Shown here: positions 1 to 7,360 of the stretch, piece after piece
Layout: the number at the start of each line of letters is the position of its first letter
Numbering within the stretch: the first letter of the stretch is position 1
Assembly (NCBI GenBank): GCA_002320815.1
Contig: DCLA01000076.1
Coordinates: 5,192-69,191 of the forward strand
Length of the DNA: 64,000 nt
From: Myxococcales bacterium UBA1660
GTDB taxonomy: Bacteria; Myxococcota_A; Polyangia; Polyangiales; Houyiibacteriaceae
Reading direction: 5' to 3'
The notes under the pieces: generated by a model
Told to the model about the DNA's origin: nothing
What the model saw: only the letters and a program-made list of their open reading frames with translations
Databases searched by the model: none
Made by a program: the position numbers and the translations under genes

Positions 1-572
1 GTGTGCCGCTGCCCGCGGCTGGCGCGGGCCTCGCGCTCCTCGGGCTCCTTGACGTCGTCCTGGTCGATGCCGGGGATGATCACCGGCTGCCCCGGGCGCA
101 GCATCCGCACGCCCTCGTCGTCGAGCTCGTTGCGGTCCATCAGCTCGGCGATGGAGAGGTCGTAGGTGGCCGCCAGGTCCCAGAGGGTCTGGCCGTCGCC
201 GAGGAAGTGGTAGGCGCCGTCCTCCAGCTCGGGCAGATCCTCCAGGGTGGGGATCTCCCGGCGGGTGACCTCGGCGGGCGCGGTGGCGCCGGGGATGCGC
301 AGCACGAGCCCCTTGCTCATCCGCCGCACGTCCCGGGGGCGCATCTCGTTCTCCTCCATGATGGCGTCGACCGGGACGTCGTACGCCCGCGAGATGTCCC
401 AGAGGGTCTGCCCCTCGGTGACCGTGTGCTCCACGAAGGGCTCCGGTTCGGGCTCCGGTTCCGGTTCGGGCTCCGGCTCGGGCGCGGTCTCGGCGGGCGA
501 AGGCGGAGGCTCCTCGCAGCCCAGCGCGGGCAGCGAGAGGAGCAGGAGCAGCAGCGGCAGGGGTCCTCGCAC
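1..572 (-). CDS. LysM-domain lipoprotein (3' end beyond the window)
   Basis: The first 190 codons are present and the frame is still open at the window edge. The GTG start gives a short signal peptide, a run of six leucines and a lipobox ALGC with the lipidated cysteine at residue 19. A Glu-Pro repeat linker (about residues 30-45, from a 12-bp repeat) follows, then two LysM peptidoglycan-binding repeats, each with the hallmark GQTLWD(I/L): one at about residues 49-95 and one at about 110-160. The tail is charged (DDVKEPEEREAR). It is probably an outer-membrane-anchored protein that binds peptidoglycan. It is divergent from the lipoprotein gene at 654. Family assignment is confident; its role is inferred. 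Confidence 0.82.
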   Translation of the reverse strand, partial: MRGPLPLLLLLLSLPALGCEEPPPSPAETAPEPEPEPEPEPEPEPFVEHTVTEGQTLWDISRAYDVPVDAIMEENEMRPRDVRRMSKGLVLRIPGATAPAEVTRREIPTLEDLPELEDGAYHFLGDGQTLWDLAATYDLSIAELMDRNELDDEGVRMLRPGQPVIIPGIDQDDVKEPEEREARASRGQRH

Positions 573-653
573 GGGAGCGAGCGTGATAGCGAAATCCGGC
601 GGCTTTGCACGTCGGGCGGCCCCGCTCCGCGATCTGAGCTAGCATCGGGGCCG

Positions 654-1742
654 ATGCGCTTCCTTCGCTCTCTCGCGCTGCTGCTCCTGATGACCGCGGG
701 CTGTGCGGACGACACCGCCGTCCTCCTCGAGGTCCAATCCAGCGAGGTCTTCTACCCTTCGGAGATCGACGAGATCCGGATCCGCGCGGTGGGCATGAGC
801 TCCGGTCGCGTGACCGACCGCCTCTTCGCGCCCGACGTGTTGCCCGCCAGCCTGGCCATCCTGCCCGGCGCCGGGTCCAACGGCGAGGGCTTGCGGATCA
901 CCGTGTGGGGCCGCTTCGAGGGCGCCGAGCGCATCAAGCGCATCGTGGAGACCCGCTTCGTCAGCGGCGAGACCGTGGAGGTCACCGTGGAACTCCGCCG
1001 CGACTGCCTGGACGTGGCCTGCGTCGGCGAGACCAACTACTGCCTCAACGGCGCCTGCGAGCAGATGAACCCCATCGAGGACATGGGGACCCCGGACATG
1101 AACGTGCCCGAGGGGGACATGGGGACCGACGACATGGGCGAGGACCCGGTGGACCTCGGTCCCGACCCCGACCTCGGGCCCGACCCCGTGGACATGACGA
1201 TGCCCGACCTAGGACCGCCCACCGGGTTCACCGGGCTCATCATCAGCGAGTACGTGGAGCCCTCGTCGGGCAACCTGAAGGCCATCGAGTTCTACAACGG
1301 CACTGGCGGCCCGGTGGATCTGGGGATGTGCCAGCTCGAGCTCTACCGAAACGGGGGCGCGGTGGCCTCGCCCATCTTCATGCCCACCGGGACCCTGGCC
1401 GATGGGGGCACCTTCGTGCTCTGCCACACGGAGCTGGCGACGGCGATGCCCGCGCTCTGTGACTCCAACGAGGGCACCCAGTTGAACCACAACGGCAACG
1501 AGGCCTACGGGCTCCGCTGCGGCGGCGAGCTGGTGGACAGCTTCGGCTCCACCGACGGCACGGTGGGAACCGAGTGGAGCGGCGGCGGCCTCTCCACCCT
1601 GGACCAGACCCTGCGGCGCGCCTGCCCGGCCACCCCGGACACCGACCTCTCCGACGCCTTCGACCCGTCCGCGGGCTGGGTCGGTGAGCCGGCGAACACC
1701 TTCGACGGCCTCGGCGCCCGCAGCTGCCCGGCCAACCCCTGA
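654..1742 (+). CDS. lipoprotein with Asp-rich linker and lamin-tail-like (LTD) domain
   Basis: 362 residues. The N-terminus MRFLRSLALLLLMTAGC is a lipoprotein signal with lipobox TAGC. A beta-rich section (to about residue 125) leads to a short Cys-rich segment (CLDVACVGETNYCLNGAC), then a low-complexity Asp/Met/Gly/Pro linker (about 143-188) of DMG and DLGPDP units. From about residue 190 the sequence GLIISEYVEPSSGNLKAIEF is the signature start of lamin-tail domains found on bacterial surface proteins, which usually accompany surface-associated nucleases or adhesins. No catalytic domain is visible. The open frame extends upstream, but that part overlaps the divergent gene and has no signal sequence. 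A TAGCAT hexamer lies 8 nt before the ATG and there is no Shine-Dalgarno, consistent with a leaderless message. Confidence 0.78.
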   Translation: MRFLRSLALLLLMTAGCADDTAVLLEVQSSEVFYPSEIDEIRIRAVGMSSGRVTDRLFAPDVLPASLAILPGAGSNGEGLRITVWGRFEGAERIKRIVETRFVSGETVEVTVELRRDCLDVACVGETNYCLNGACEQMNPIEDMGTPDMNVPEGDMGTDDMGEDPVDLGPDPDLGPDPVDMTMPDLGPPTGFTGLIISEYVEPSSGNLKAIEFYNGTGGPVDLGMCQLELYRNGGAVASPIFMPTGTLADGGTFVLCHTELATAMPALCDSNEGTQLNHNGNEAYGLRCGGELVDSFGSTDGTVGTEWSGGGLSTLDQTLRRACPATPDTDLSDAFDPSAGWVGEPANTFDGLGARSCPANP

Positions 1743-1830
1743 GGTCCCCGCTCCCCAAGGCAGGTGTCCCCGGCTGGGGAGGCACGGAATTAACCATCGG
1801 CATACGCCTCGTGTTAGCCTTCCGGCCGAG

Positions 1831-2454
1831 ATGACCACCGTCACGGAGGCCGTGAAGCCCCTTCTCGACGAGGAGGACGAGTCCGCAATCGAGGACGGCG
1901 ATCTGGCGCGGCTCTGCGCCAATCCGGCGGTGGCCCAGCGCTTCGCGCGCATGCTCACCAAGGCCGCCCGGGAGATCTCGCCGAACCGCGACTGGACCCC
2001 GGAGGACCTGCGCGACGTGCTGGAGACCGCGGTCCACGGGACCGGCCAGGAGACCGCCCGGGTCCTGGAGGGGCGCTACTTCCGCAAGCGCCTCCGCGAG
2101 CAGGTGAACCTCGCGGACCGCTACGGCGACAGCTTCGCGGTGGTGGTCATCACCATGGTCAAGGGCGTGAGCGAGGGAGTCTACAGCTCGGTGCTCGACG
2201 CGGTCACCGAGCGACTGCGCCGGACGGACATGGTCTTCCTCTACCGTCGCCGCTTCGCGCTGGTGCTCCCTCGGATGCGCCCCGCCGCGCTCTCGCCGCT
2301 CATCGAGCGGGTGCGCGAGCTGGTGGCCTACGGCGCCGGCGACGAGGCCCTCGAGCGCATCGACTCGCTCTGCTACCCGACCGAGGAGCTCGCGGAGAAC
2401 CTCGACGTGCTCGACTGGGCCGAAGACCGCCTCCGCGACATCCCGCTGAGCTGA
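1831..2454 (+). CDS. degenerate GGDEF-domain protein
   Basis: 207 residues, soluble, no signal peptide. The second half follows the diguanylate-cyclase fold pattern: YFRKRLREQVNLADRYGDSFAVVVITM resembles the strand entering a GGDEF domain, and LRRTDMVFLYRRRFALVLPRM stands where active enzymes have SDxxxRxGGDEFxxLLP. The GGDEF residues themselves are replaced (YRRRF), so it is probably catalytically dead and may sense or bind a partner. The N-terminal 80 residues are helical and acidic with no recognised domain. The start codon follows a TAGCCT hexamer by 10 nt and has no Shine-Dalgarno. An alternative is an unrelated fold with chance similarity. Confidence 0.6.
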   Translation: MTTVTEAVKPLLDEEDESAIEDGDLARLCANPAVAQRFARMLTKAAREISPNRDWTPEDLRDVLETAVHGTGQETARVLEGRYFRKRLREQVNLADRYGDSFAVVVITMVKGVSEGVYSSVLDAVTERLRRTDMVFLYRRRFALVLPRMRPAALSPLIERVRELVAYGAGDEALERIDSLCYPTEELAENLDVLDWAEDRLRDIPLS

Positions 2455-2510
2455 GCCCGGCGGAGACGCCCGCCGCGGAGGGCCTGCGGCAGCTGGTCTC
2501 CGGCGCCCGG

Positions 2511-2539
2511 TTGGTCGCGGCGACCGCGGCTGCTAGAGT
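2511..2539 (+). promoter_or_regulatory. predicted housekeeping promoter, leaderless type
   Basis: TTGGTC (2511-2516) and TAGAGT (2534-2539) are separated by exactly 17 nt. The expected start site, about 7 nt downstream, falls on or next to the TTG start codon at 2549, so the message would have almost no leader. Read by eye, not scored. Confidence 0.5.
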
Positions 2540-2548
2540 CGCCGCGCC

Positions 2549-3244
2549 TTGTCGACCGCCACCGAACGTTTCCTCCGGGCCCGCGACGTCGAAGCCATCT
2601 TCGCCGCCTTCGTCCGCAACGCGAACACGCTCGGCAAGCAGGCGCGCACCACCCGCGCGCCCTTCGGCGCGGCCGACGCGGCGGTCTTCGCCGAGGCCCG
2701 CTTCGAGCGCTTCGACCTCAGCGAGACGGTGCCCCTGGACGCCCCCGAGGACCAAGGCCACTGGAACGACGAGGTGGCCTTCATGGACGAGAGCTCCTGG
2801 GAGACGGTGGTCCCGGTCCCCAGCGACGACACCGCGCGCCACGAAGCCATCAAGCTCGTCCCCGACGTCCAGGCGGTGCGCCCCCCGGCGCCCGGACCCA
2901 AGGAGGCCAGCGAGGACGGCGAGATGCCGCCCCGGGAGCTCGAGCGCCTGATGGACGACATGCAGGTCCTCATGCGCTACGGCCACGACGGCGAGGTCAC
3001 CCAGCGCTTCGAGCGGCTGCAGCGGGAGTACCCGCTCGATCTCCTGCTCCTCCGGCGCATCGCCGAGTTCCACCTGGAGAACGGGCAGGAGCAGCCGGCC
3101 GTCGACTGCCTCTTCCGCCTCGCACGGCAGCTCTTCGAGCGTCGCAACGTGGTCGGCATGCGCGCCGCGCTGGAGCAGATCCTGGTGCTCAGCCCCGACG
3201 ACCCCCGGGCCCACCGCCTGCTGAACCTGCTCGAGCGCCGGTAG
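2549..3244 (+). CDS. TPR-like protein of unknown function
   Basis: 231 residues starting at TTG; no ATG or GTG fits the N-terminus better and a promoter -10 lies 9 nt upstream. No signal peptide. Residues 1-130 are acidic, with several short D/E-rich segments and a probable disordered stretch (VRPPAPGPKEASEDGEMPP). Residues about 133-231 form repeated amphipathic helices with the tetratricopeptide rhythm (LMRYGHDGEVTQRFERLQREYPLDLLLLRRIAEFH, then LARQLFERRNVVGMRAALEQILVLSPDDPRAHRLLNLL in pieces). TPR folds mediate protein-protein contacts; the partner is unknown. It sits 94 nt behind the degenerate GGDEF gene but appears to have its own promoter. Confidence 0.68.
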   Translation: MSTATERFLRARDVEAIFAAFVRNANTLGKQARTTRAPFGAADAAVFAEARFERFDLSETVPLDAPEDQGHWNDEVAFMDESSWETVVPVPSDDTARHEAIKLVPDVQAVRPPAPGPKEASEDGEMPPRELERLMDDMQVLMRYGHDGEVTQRFERLQREYPLDLLLLRRIAEFHLENGQEQPAVDCLFRLARQLFERRNVVGMRAALEQILVLSPDDPRAHRLLNLLERR

Positions 3245-3299
3245 CCGCCGCCGACGAGTCAGCAGGGCGGGGCCATTCGGGAACCCGCCGCCCCGCGGC

Positions 3300-5027
3300 T
3301 CACTGCGCGACGAGCAGCACCACCAGCCACTGGCCCCAGGGCGAGCCCTCGGGCTGGATGAAGGTGGAGGCGGCCTGGAGGCGGAGCGGCCCCGGCTGCA
3401 GCAGCTCGGCGGGCACCTCGTTCTCGTAGGGGTCGCCGCCGACGTGGGCCACCATGCCCTGGACCGAGGTACCCCACTCGCGCGAGGCGCGCTGGAGCGC
3501 GGCCTGGAGCACCAGGTTCGGCGCCTTGCCGCCGGTGCGGGCGCGGTCGACCTCGGCGGCCAGCTGCCCCTGGGGATCGGGGATCTCCTGGAGTGGGGGG
3601 AGCCCCCGGGCGGCGCGCTCCCGGGCGATGCGCTCCAGCATGCGCTGCGCGCCCTGGCCGAAGGGCGAGCGCGCGGGATCGTAGAGCTCGTAGGATGCGG
3701 CCATCGCGGCGATGCCGCCCTCCTCGACGACCGACGCGATCGCCAGCCGGTTGGCCTCGGGGTCCATCAGGGTGGCGCGCATCATCGGGCGGTCCAGCGA
3801 GCGCGCGAGCCACTGGGCCGCGTCGCGGGTCTCGGCGGAGCCCCCCGCGAGGATGGCGTCGGCGATGGTGCCCCCGACCTCCCACCCGGCGAGCATGGTC
3901 AGCGCGATGAGGTCGTGGACCTCGGGCTGGGTGTCCGGCGCGAAGAAGTGCCCCATGGCCGGCGTCATCGTCGCGCTCTGCGCCTCGGCGAGCTCCAGAG
4001 GCCGCATGCGGTGGGCCGCGCGCAGGCCGTTGACCCGCTCCACGAGGAGGCGCGCGAAGGTCTCGGCGTCCGTCGCGGGGGCGGGCTCGCCCACGTCGGG
4101 GAGCGCCTGGGCGCGCACGTCGGCGTCGGGGCGGCGGGCCAGGAGATGGGCCGCCGGCTCCCCGAGCGCGCGGTTGGGCGCGTAGGCCATCACGTCGATG
4201 CGGGCCACCGCGTCCGCGCCGTCCATCGGGCACTCCAGCGCGAACTCCGGCAGCGTCAGGCCGGGCAGGGGATGGCAGCGGGCGACGCCCACCGGGCCCT
4301 GGTTCACGAAGCCCTGGACCGTCGCGGTGGGCATCAGGAGGCGCCCGCGCACGATCACCTTCTCGCCGCTCTCGTCGGGCATCGGACGGACGGTCTCGAG
4401 CTGCACCCGCGGGCGCTCCACCACCAGGACCAGCGCGGCCTGGTCGCCGCTCCGCGCCATGGCCAGGCCGACGTGGGCCGGCGCGTCGGGGACCTGGCTC
4501 TCCGCCCACGGCCGGACCTCGCCCTGCACCTGGGCCCACAGCGCGGCGTCGGGCCCATCGGAGACGCCGCTCCAGCCGCGCCCGTAGACCTCGATGTGCG
4601 GGGACACCACGCCGCAGCGCGACGCGATGAAGCCGCGGCGGCTCTCCGAGGGCCGGCCGCCGTGGGTCGTCACGTGGGCGGCCAAGGCCGCGGCGAGACA
4701 CTGGGCGCCGTCGGTGGCGGTGGCGGCGCGGGCGGCGGTCAGCTCGGTCACCAGGCGACCGGGGCCGGACTCGGCCTCGTGGGGCGCTTGCTCCGGGAGC
4801 GGCGGGAGGGTGACCTCCAGGGTCCAGGGCGCGTCGCTCCGTCCGTCCGCGTCGAAGATGCGGTCCGGGGCCGGCGCGGAGTCCAGGGCGGACCGCAGGC
4901 GGTCCCGCTCGGGGAAGGTATAGGCGCTGGGGGCCGGCTCGGCGGCCACGGTCTCGCCGCTGGGCGTGGTGGATCGGGCCGGGGCGCAGGCGCCCACGAG
5001 GAGGCCGAGGAGGACGAAGCGAAGCAT
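3300..5027 (-). CDS. large lipoprotein with a CAP-like C-terminal region
   Basis: 575 residues. MLRFVLLGLLVGAC is a lipoprotein signal with Cys14 in the lipobox VGAC. From about residue 70 there is a domain with conserved-looking Cys and Trp but no family I recognise. From about residue 325 the pattern FARLLVERVNGLRAAHRMRPLELAEAQ and the ending STFIQPEGSPWGQWLVVLLVAQ resemble CAP/SCP proteins, which act outside the cell with diverse roles. The usual CAP histidine and glutamate pair is not obvious, so this may be a divergent or inactive member. The frame stays open far upstream because of the base composition, but the signal peptide fixes the start. A TAGTCG hexamer sits 7 nt before the ATG. 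Confidence 0.65.
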   Translation of the reverse strand: MLRFVLLGLLVGACAPARSTTPSGETVAAEPAPSAYTFPERDRLRSALDSAPAPDRIFDADGRSDAPWTLEVTLPPLPEQAPHEAESGPGRLVTELTAARAATATDGAQCLAAALAAHVTTHGGRPSESRRGFIASRCGVVSPHIEVYGRGWSGVSDGPDAALWAQVQGEVRPWAESQVPDAPAHVGLAMARSGDQAALVLVVERPRVQLETVRPMPDESGEKVIVRGRLLMPTATVQGFVNQGPVGVARCHPLPGLTLPEFALECPMDGADAVARIDVMAYAPNRALGEPAAHLLARRPDADVRAQALPDVGEPAPATDAETFARLLVERVNGLRAAHRMRPLELAEAQSATMTPAMGHFFAPDTQPEVHDLIALTMLAGWEVGGTIADAILAGGSAETRDAAQWLARSLDRPMMRATLMDPEANRLAIASVVEEGGIAAMAASYELYDPARSPFGQGAQRMLERIARERAARGLPPLQEIPDPQGQLAAEVDRARTGGKAPNLVLQAALQRASREWGTSVQGMVAHVGGDPYENEVPAELLQPGPLRLQAASTFIQPEGSPWGQWLVVLLVAQ

Positions 5028-5098
5028 GGCCCGCCGACTAGCATCGCTGGCCGGATCCCGCCTCACCCGCTTGGGGTACGGCGGAGCGTTTTCTGTCC

Positions 5099-6487
5099 TC
5101 AGGCGCGGGTGAGGATCACCCGGGTGACCTCGGGGGCCGCGCCCAGGCGAGCCGGGGGCCCCGCGGTGCCGAAGCCGCGGTTCACGTAGAGCTGGCCGCC
5201 GTGGCGGTGGTAGCTGCCCTCGACGTAGCCGTAGGGCACCACCAGCCCGGCGGGCTCGTAGCCCAGGGTCACCTGGCCGCCGTGGGTGTGGCCGCTGAGC
5301 TGGAGCTGGATGTCCGCGGCGACGTGGTGGAAGAACTCCGGCTGGTGGCAGAGGAGGACCCGGCCGAGGTCCGGCGGGACCATGCCGATGGCGCGGTCGA
5401 GGTCCGGGCCGGGTCCACCGGGAATCGGCTGGCCGTGGCCGCCGGCCCAGAGGTCGTCGACGCCCAGGAGGGCGAAGCCGCCGCCGCCGTCGCCGATGAC
5501 CACGCCCTCGTTGCGCAGCACCCGCGCGCCGCCGCGCCGCAGCGCACCGAGGACCTCGTCGATGCCCGAGTAGTAGTCGTGGTTCCCGGGCACCGCGGTG
5601 ACCCCGTGGCGAGCGAGCGGACCGAGCCGCTCCACCAGCTCGCCGAGGCGCGGGGCGTACTGGGGCTCGTGGTCCACCAGGTCGCCGGTGAGCACGATCA
5701 GGTCCGGCCGCGCGTCGCGGACCAAGCGCTCGGCGGCGCGGAGCTCCCAGTCGCCGACGAAGCGGCCGATGTGGATGTCCGAGAGCTGCACCAGGGTGAA
5801 GCCCTCCAGGGTGGCCGGGAGCCCGGGGAGGGCGACCACCAGCTCCTCGACGGCGTAGTCGTGGCGCCCGAAGAAGGCCGAGTACCCGCCCAGGCTGCCG
5901 CCGAGGACCAGGGCGCCGCCGGAGGCGAAGTGCCCGAAGAGCTCGCGGCGGGAGAGGAGGGGGTCCGGCGCCGGCGCATTGGGGGCGGCGTCGTGGGCGG
6001 CGTCGGGGGCGGCGTCGCGCTTGGCGTCGGGTCGCGCGGGCGCCGGGACCTCCGCGTCGAGGGCCGCCGTCTCGGAACGCGCCGCGTCCTGGGCGTCGGC
6101 CGCCGCCGGGATCGCGCGCTCGTCCCGAGCGTCCCCCCGGTCCGGCCAGAAGCGAGCCGCCAGGGCCGCCAGCCCGCGGGCGATGTCCACGTGGAAGAGG
6201 AGCACCGCGGCGAAGATGGTCCCCAGGGTCAGCGCGGCGCCGATCAGCGCCGTACCCACCTCGAAGTCCGGGCCCAGGACCCGCATCCGCCCGACGACCA
6301 GCGCCACCGGCCCGAGCAGGATGGCCGCGCCCAGCACGAGGCTGGGCCAGCGACCCAGTCGGAAGGTCCGGCGGGCGCGCCGGAAGACGTACACGCCGAA
6401 GAGCAGCGTGAGCAGGAGGACGGCGATGGCGATCAGGAGGAAGGTCGACATGAGGTCGTGGATCGACGGGCGAGCGGCCCCGTTCAT
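5099..6487 (-). CDS. membrane-anchored metallophosphoesterase (YkuE/YaeI-like)
   Basis: 462 residues. Four hydrophobic segments lie in the first 130 residues, then an Asp/Ala-rich linker, then a twin-arginine-like segment SRRELFGHF (about 178-186) followed by a hydrophobic Gly/Ala stretch. The C-terminal 250 residues form a calcineurin-like phosphoesterase with the full metal-binding set: DIHIG (about 235), GDLVDHE (about 268), GNHDYY (about 296), a mid-domain CHQPEF and GHTHGG (about 400). YkuE/YaeI relatives act outside the membrane on lipid or cell-wall phosphates such as UDP-diacylglucosamine. The fusion of several membrane helices to the domain is longer than the plain family length. Substrate is not determinable from sequence. 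Confidence 0.83.
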   Translation of the reverse strand: MNGAARPSIHDLMSTFLLIAIAVLLLTLLFGVYVFRRARRTFRLGRWPSLVLGAAILLGPVALVVGRMRVLGPDFEVGTALIGAALTLGTIFAAVLLFHVDIARGLAALAARFWPDRGDARDERAIPAAADAQDAARSETAALDAEVPAPARPDAKRDAAPDAAHDAAPNAPAPDPLLSRRELFGHFASGGALVLGGSLGGYSAFFGRHDYAVEELVVALPGLPATLEGFTLVQLSDIHIGRFVGDWELRAAERLVRDARPDLIVLTGDLVDHEPQYAPRLGELVERLGPLARHGVTAVPGNHDYYSGIDEVLGALRRGGARVLRNEGVVIGDGGGGFALLGVDDLWAGGHGQPIPGGPGPDLDRAIGMVPPDLGRVLLCHQPEFFHHVAADIQLQLSGHTHGGQVTLGYEPAGLVVPYGYVEGSYHRHGGQLYVNRGFGTAGPPARLGAAPEVTRVILTRA

Positions 6488-6601
6488 TCCTCCGTCGCGC
6501 GAGACGCCCCGCCGTCACTCGCCGAGGACGTGAGCGGTCCGGGGGGCTCGAGGTCGTCTGCCGGGCGTTCGCCCTCTCGCGGTTGCCCACCGAAGGGGCC
6601 G

Positions 6602-6630
6602 TTGGTCTCCGAGCCCCGAGCGCCCATAAT
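6602..6630 (+). promoter_or_regulatory. predicted housekeeping promoter
   Basis: TTGGTC (6602-6607), 17-nt spacer, CATAAT (6625-6630). The expected start site at about 6637 would give a short leader carrying GGAG (6657-6660) just before the CTG start codon of the next gene. Confidence 0.6.
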
Positions 6631-6665
6631 CCAAAGCCCGGCGACCCCGCCGGTCTGGAGCCTCT

Positions 6666-7199
6666 CTGCCCAAGTACAAAGCCGTCCCCCTCGTCCATCT
6701 CCGTCAGCGCCTGCGGGACCAGAGCTTGGAGGGCGCAGCCCTGGACGCGCTCGACGCCCGGGACGCGGAGGTCTTCCGCCGCGTCACCGCCACGGAGTGG
6801 ATGCCGGTAGACCAGGCGGCGCGCATCTACGCGACGGCGGTTCCCATCGCCTTTCCGGGCGAGCCCCGGCCGCTGCGCGAGTTCGGCCGCGAGGGCGCGC
6901 GCCACAACCTCAAGGGCGTCTACCGCTTCCTGGTGCGCCTGATCAGCGTCCCTTCGCTCATCGAGCGCACGGCCAAGATCTGGGAGCGCTACCACGACAC
7001 CGGGCACGCCCGAACGGAGCGCCTCTCCGACCGCTCGGTCCGCATCGTGGTCGAGGGCCATCCGACCCTTCCGGCCGCCCTCCGGGCCGCCATCGCCGGC
7101 TGGACCGCGGGCGCGGTCGAGCTCACCGGCGCCCAGAACGTGCGGGTGACCGAGGGCGGCGACCCCACCGCCTGGGTCTGGACCATCACCTGGCGCTGA
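6666..7199 (+). CDS. Myxococcota DUF2378/TIGR02265-like protein, probable CUG start
   Basis: 177 residues if translation begins at CTG 6666; that codon has GGAG five nt upstream and gives the N-terminus (M)PKYKAVPLVHLRQRL, which looks like a genuine start. The next in-frame candidates are TTG 6726 and ATG 6801, both inside what appears to be conserved sequence. The central part (ATEWMPVDQAARIY, then FGREGARHNLKGVYRFLVRL and AKIWERYHDTGH) matches the layout I recall for myxobacterial TIGR02265/DUF2378 paralogues, small cytoplasmic proteins of unknown role. No catalytic motif, signal or membrane segment. It lies alone, divergent from the phosphoesterase and upstream of parC. Family assignment is from memory and moderate. 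Confidence 0.6.
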   Translation: MPKYKAVPLVHLRQRLRDQSLEGAALDALDARDAEVFRRVTATEWMPVDQAARIYATAVPIAFPGEPRPLREFGREGARHNLKGVYRFLVRLISVPSLIERTAKIWERYHDTGHARTERLSDRSVRIVVEGHPTLPAALRAAIAGWTAGAVELTGAQNVRVTEGGDPTAWVWTITWR

Positions 7200-7360
7200 G
7201 GACCGCCCCCGGGCGCTGACCTCGACGCGGGACACGCCGGAAACGTCGGCGGACGGGCGCGGTATCGCCGTCGATCCTTGTCGAGCGGGCCCGACTGCTG
7301 ATAAGCGATGGCCGCCCGGAAGGTGAACGTCCGCACAGGATCCTCCGCGCCCCCGTTGGA

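Noticed and set aside
3300..7235. A 1311-codon minus-strand open frame
   Set aside because: It runs across three real genes on both strands. Only the 3300-5027 part begins with a signal peptide and has normal composition; the rest is a by-product of G/C-rich third positions.
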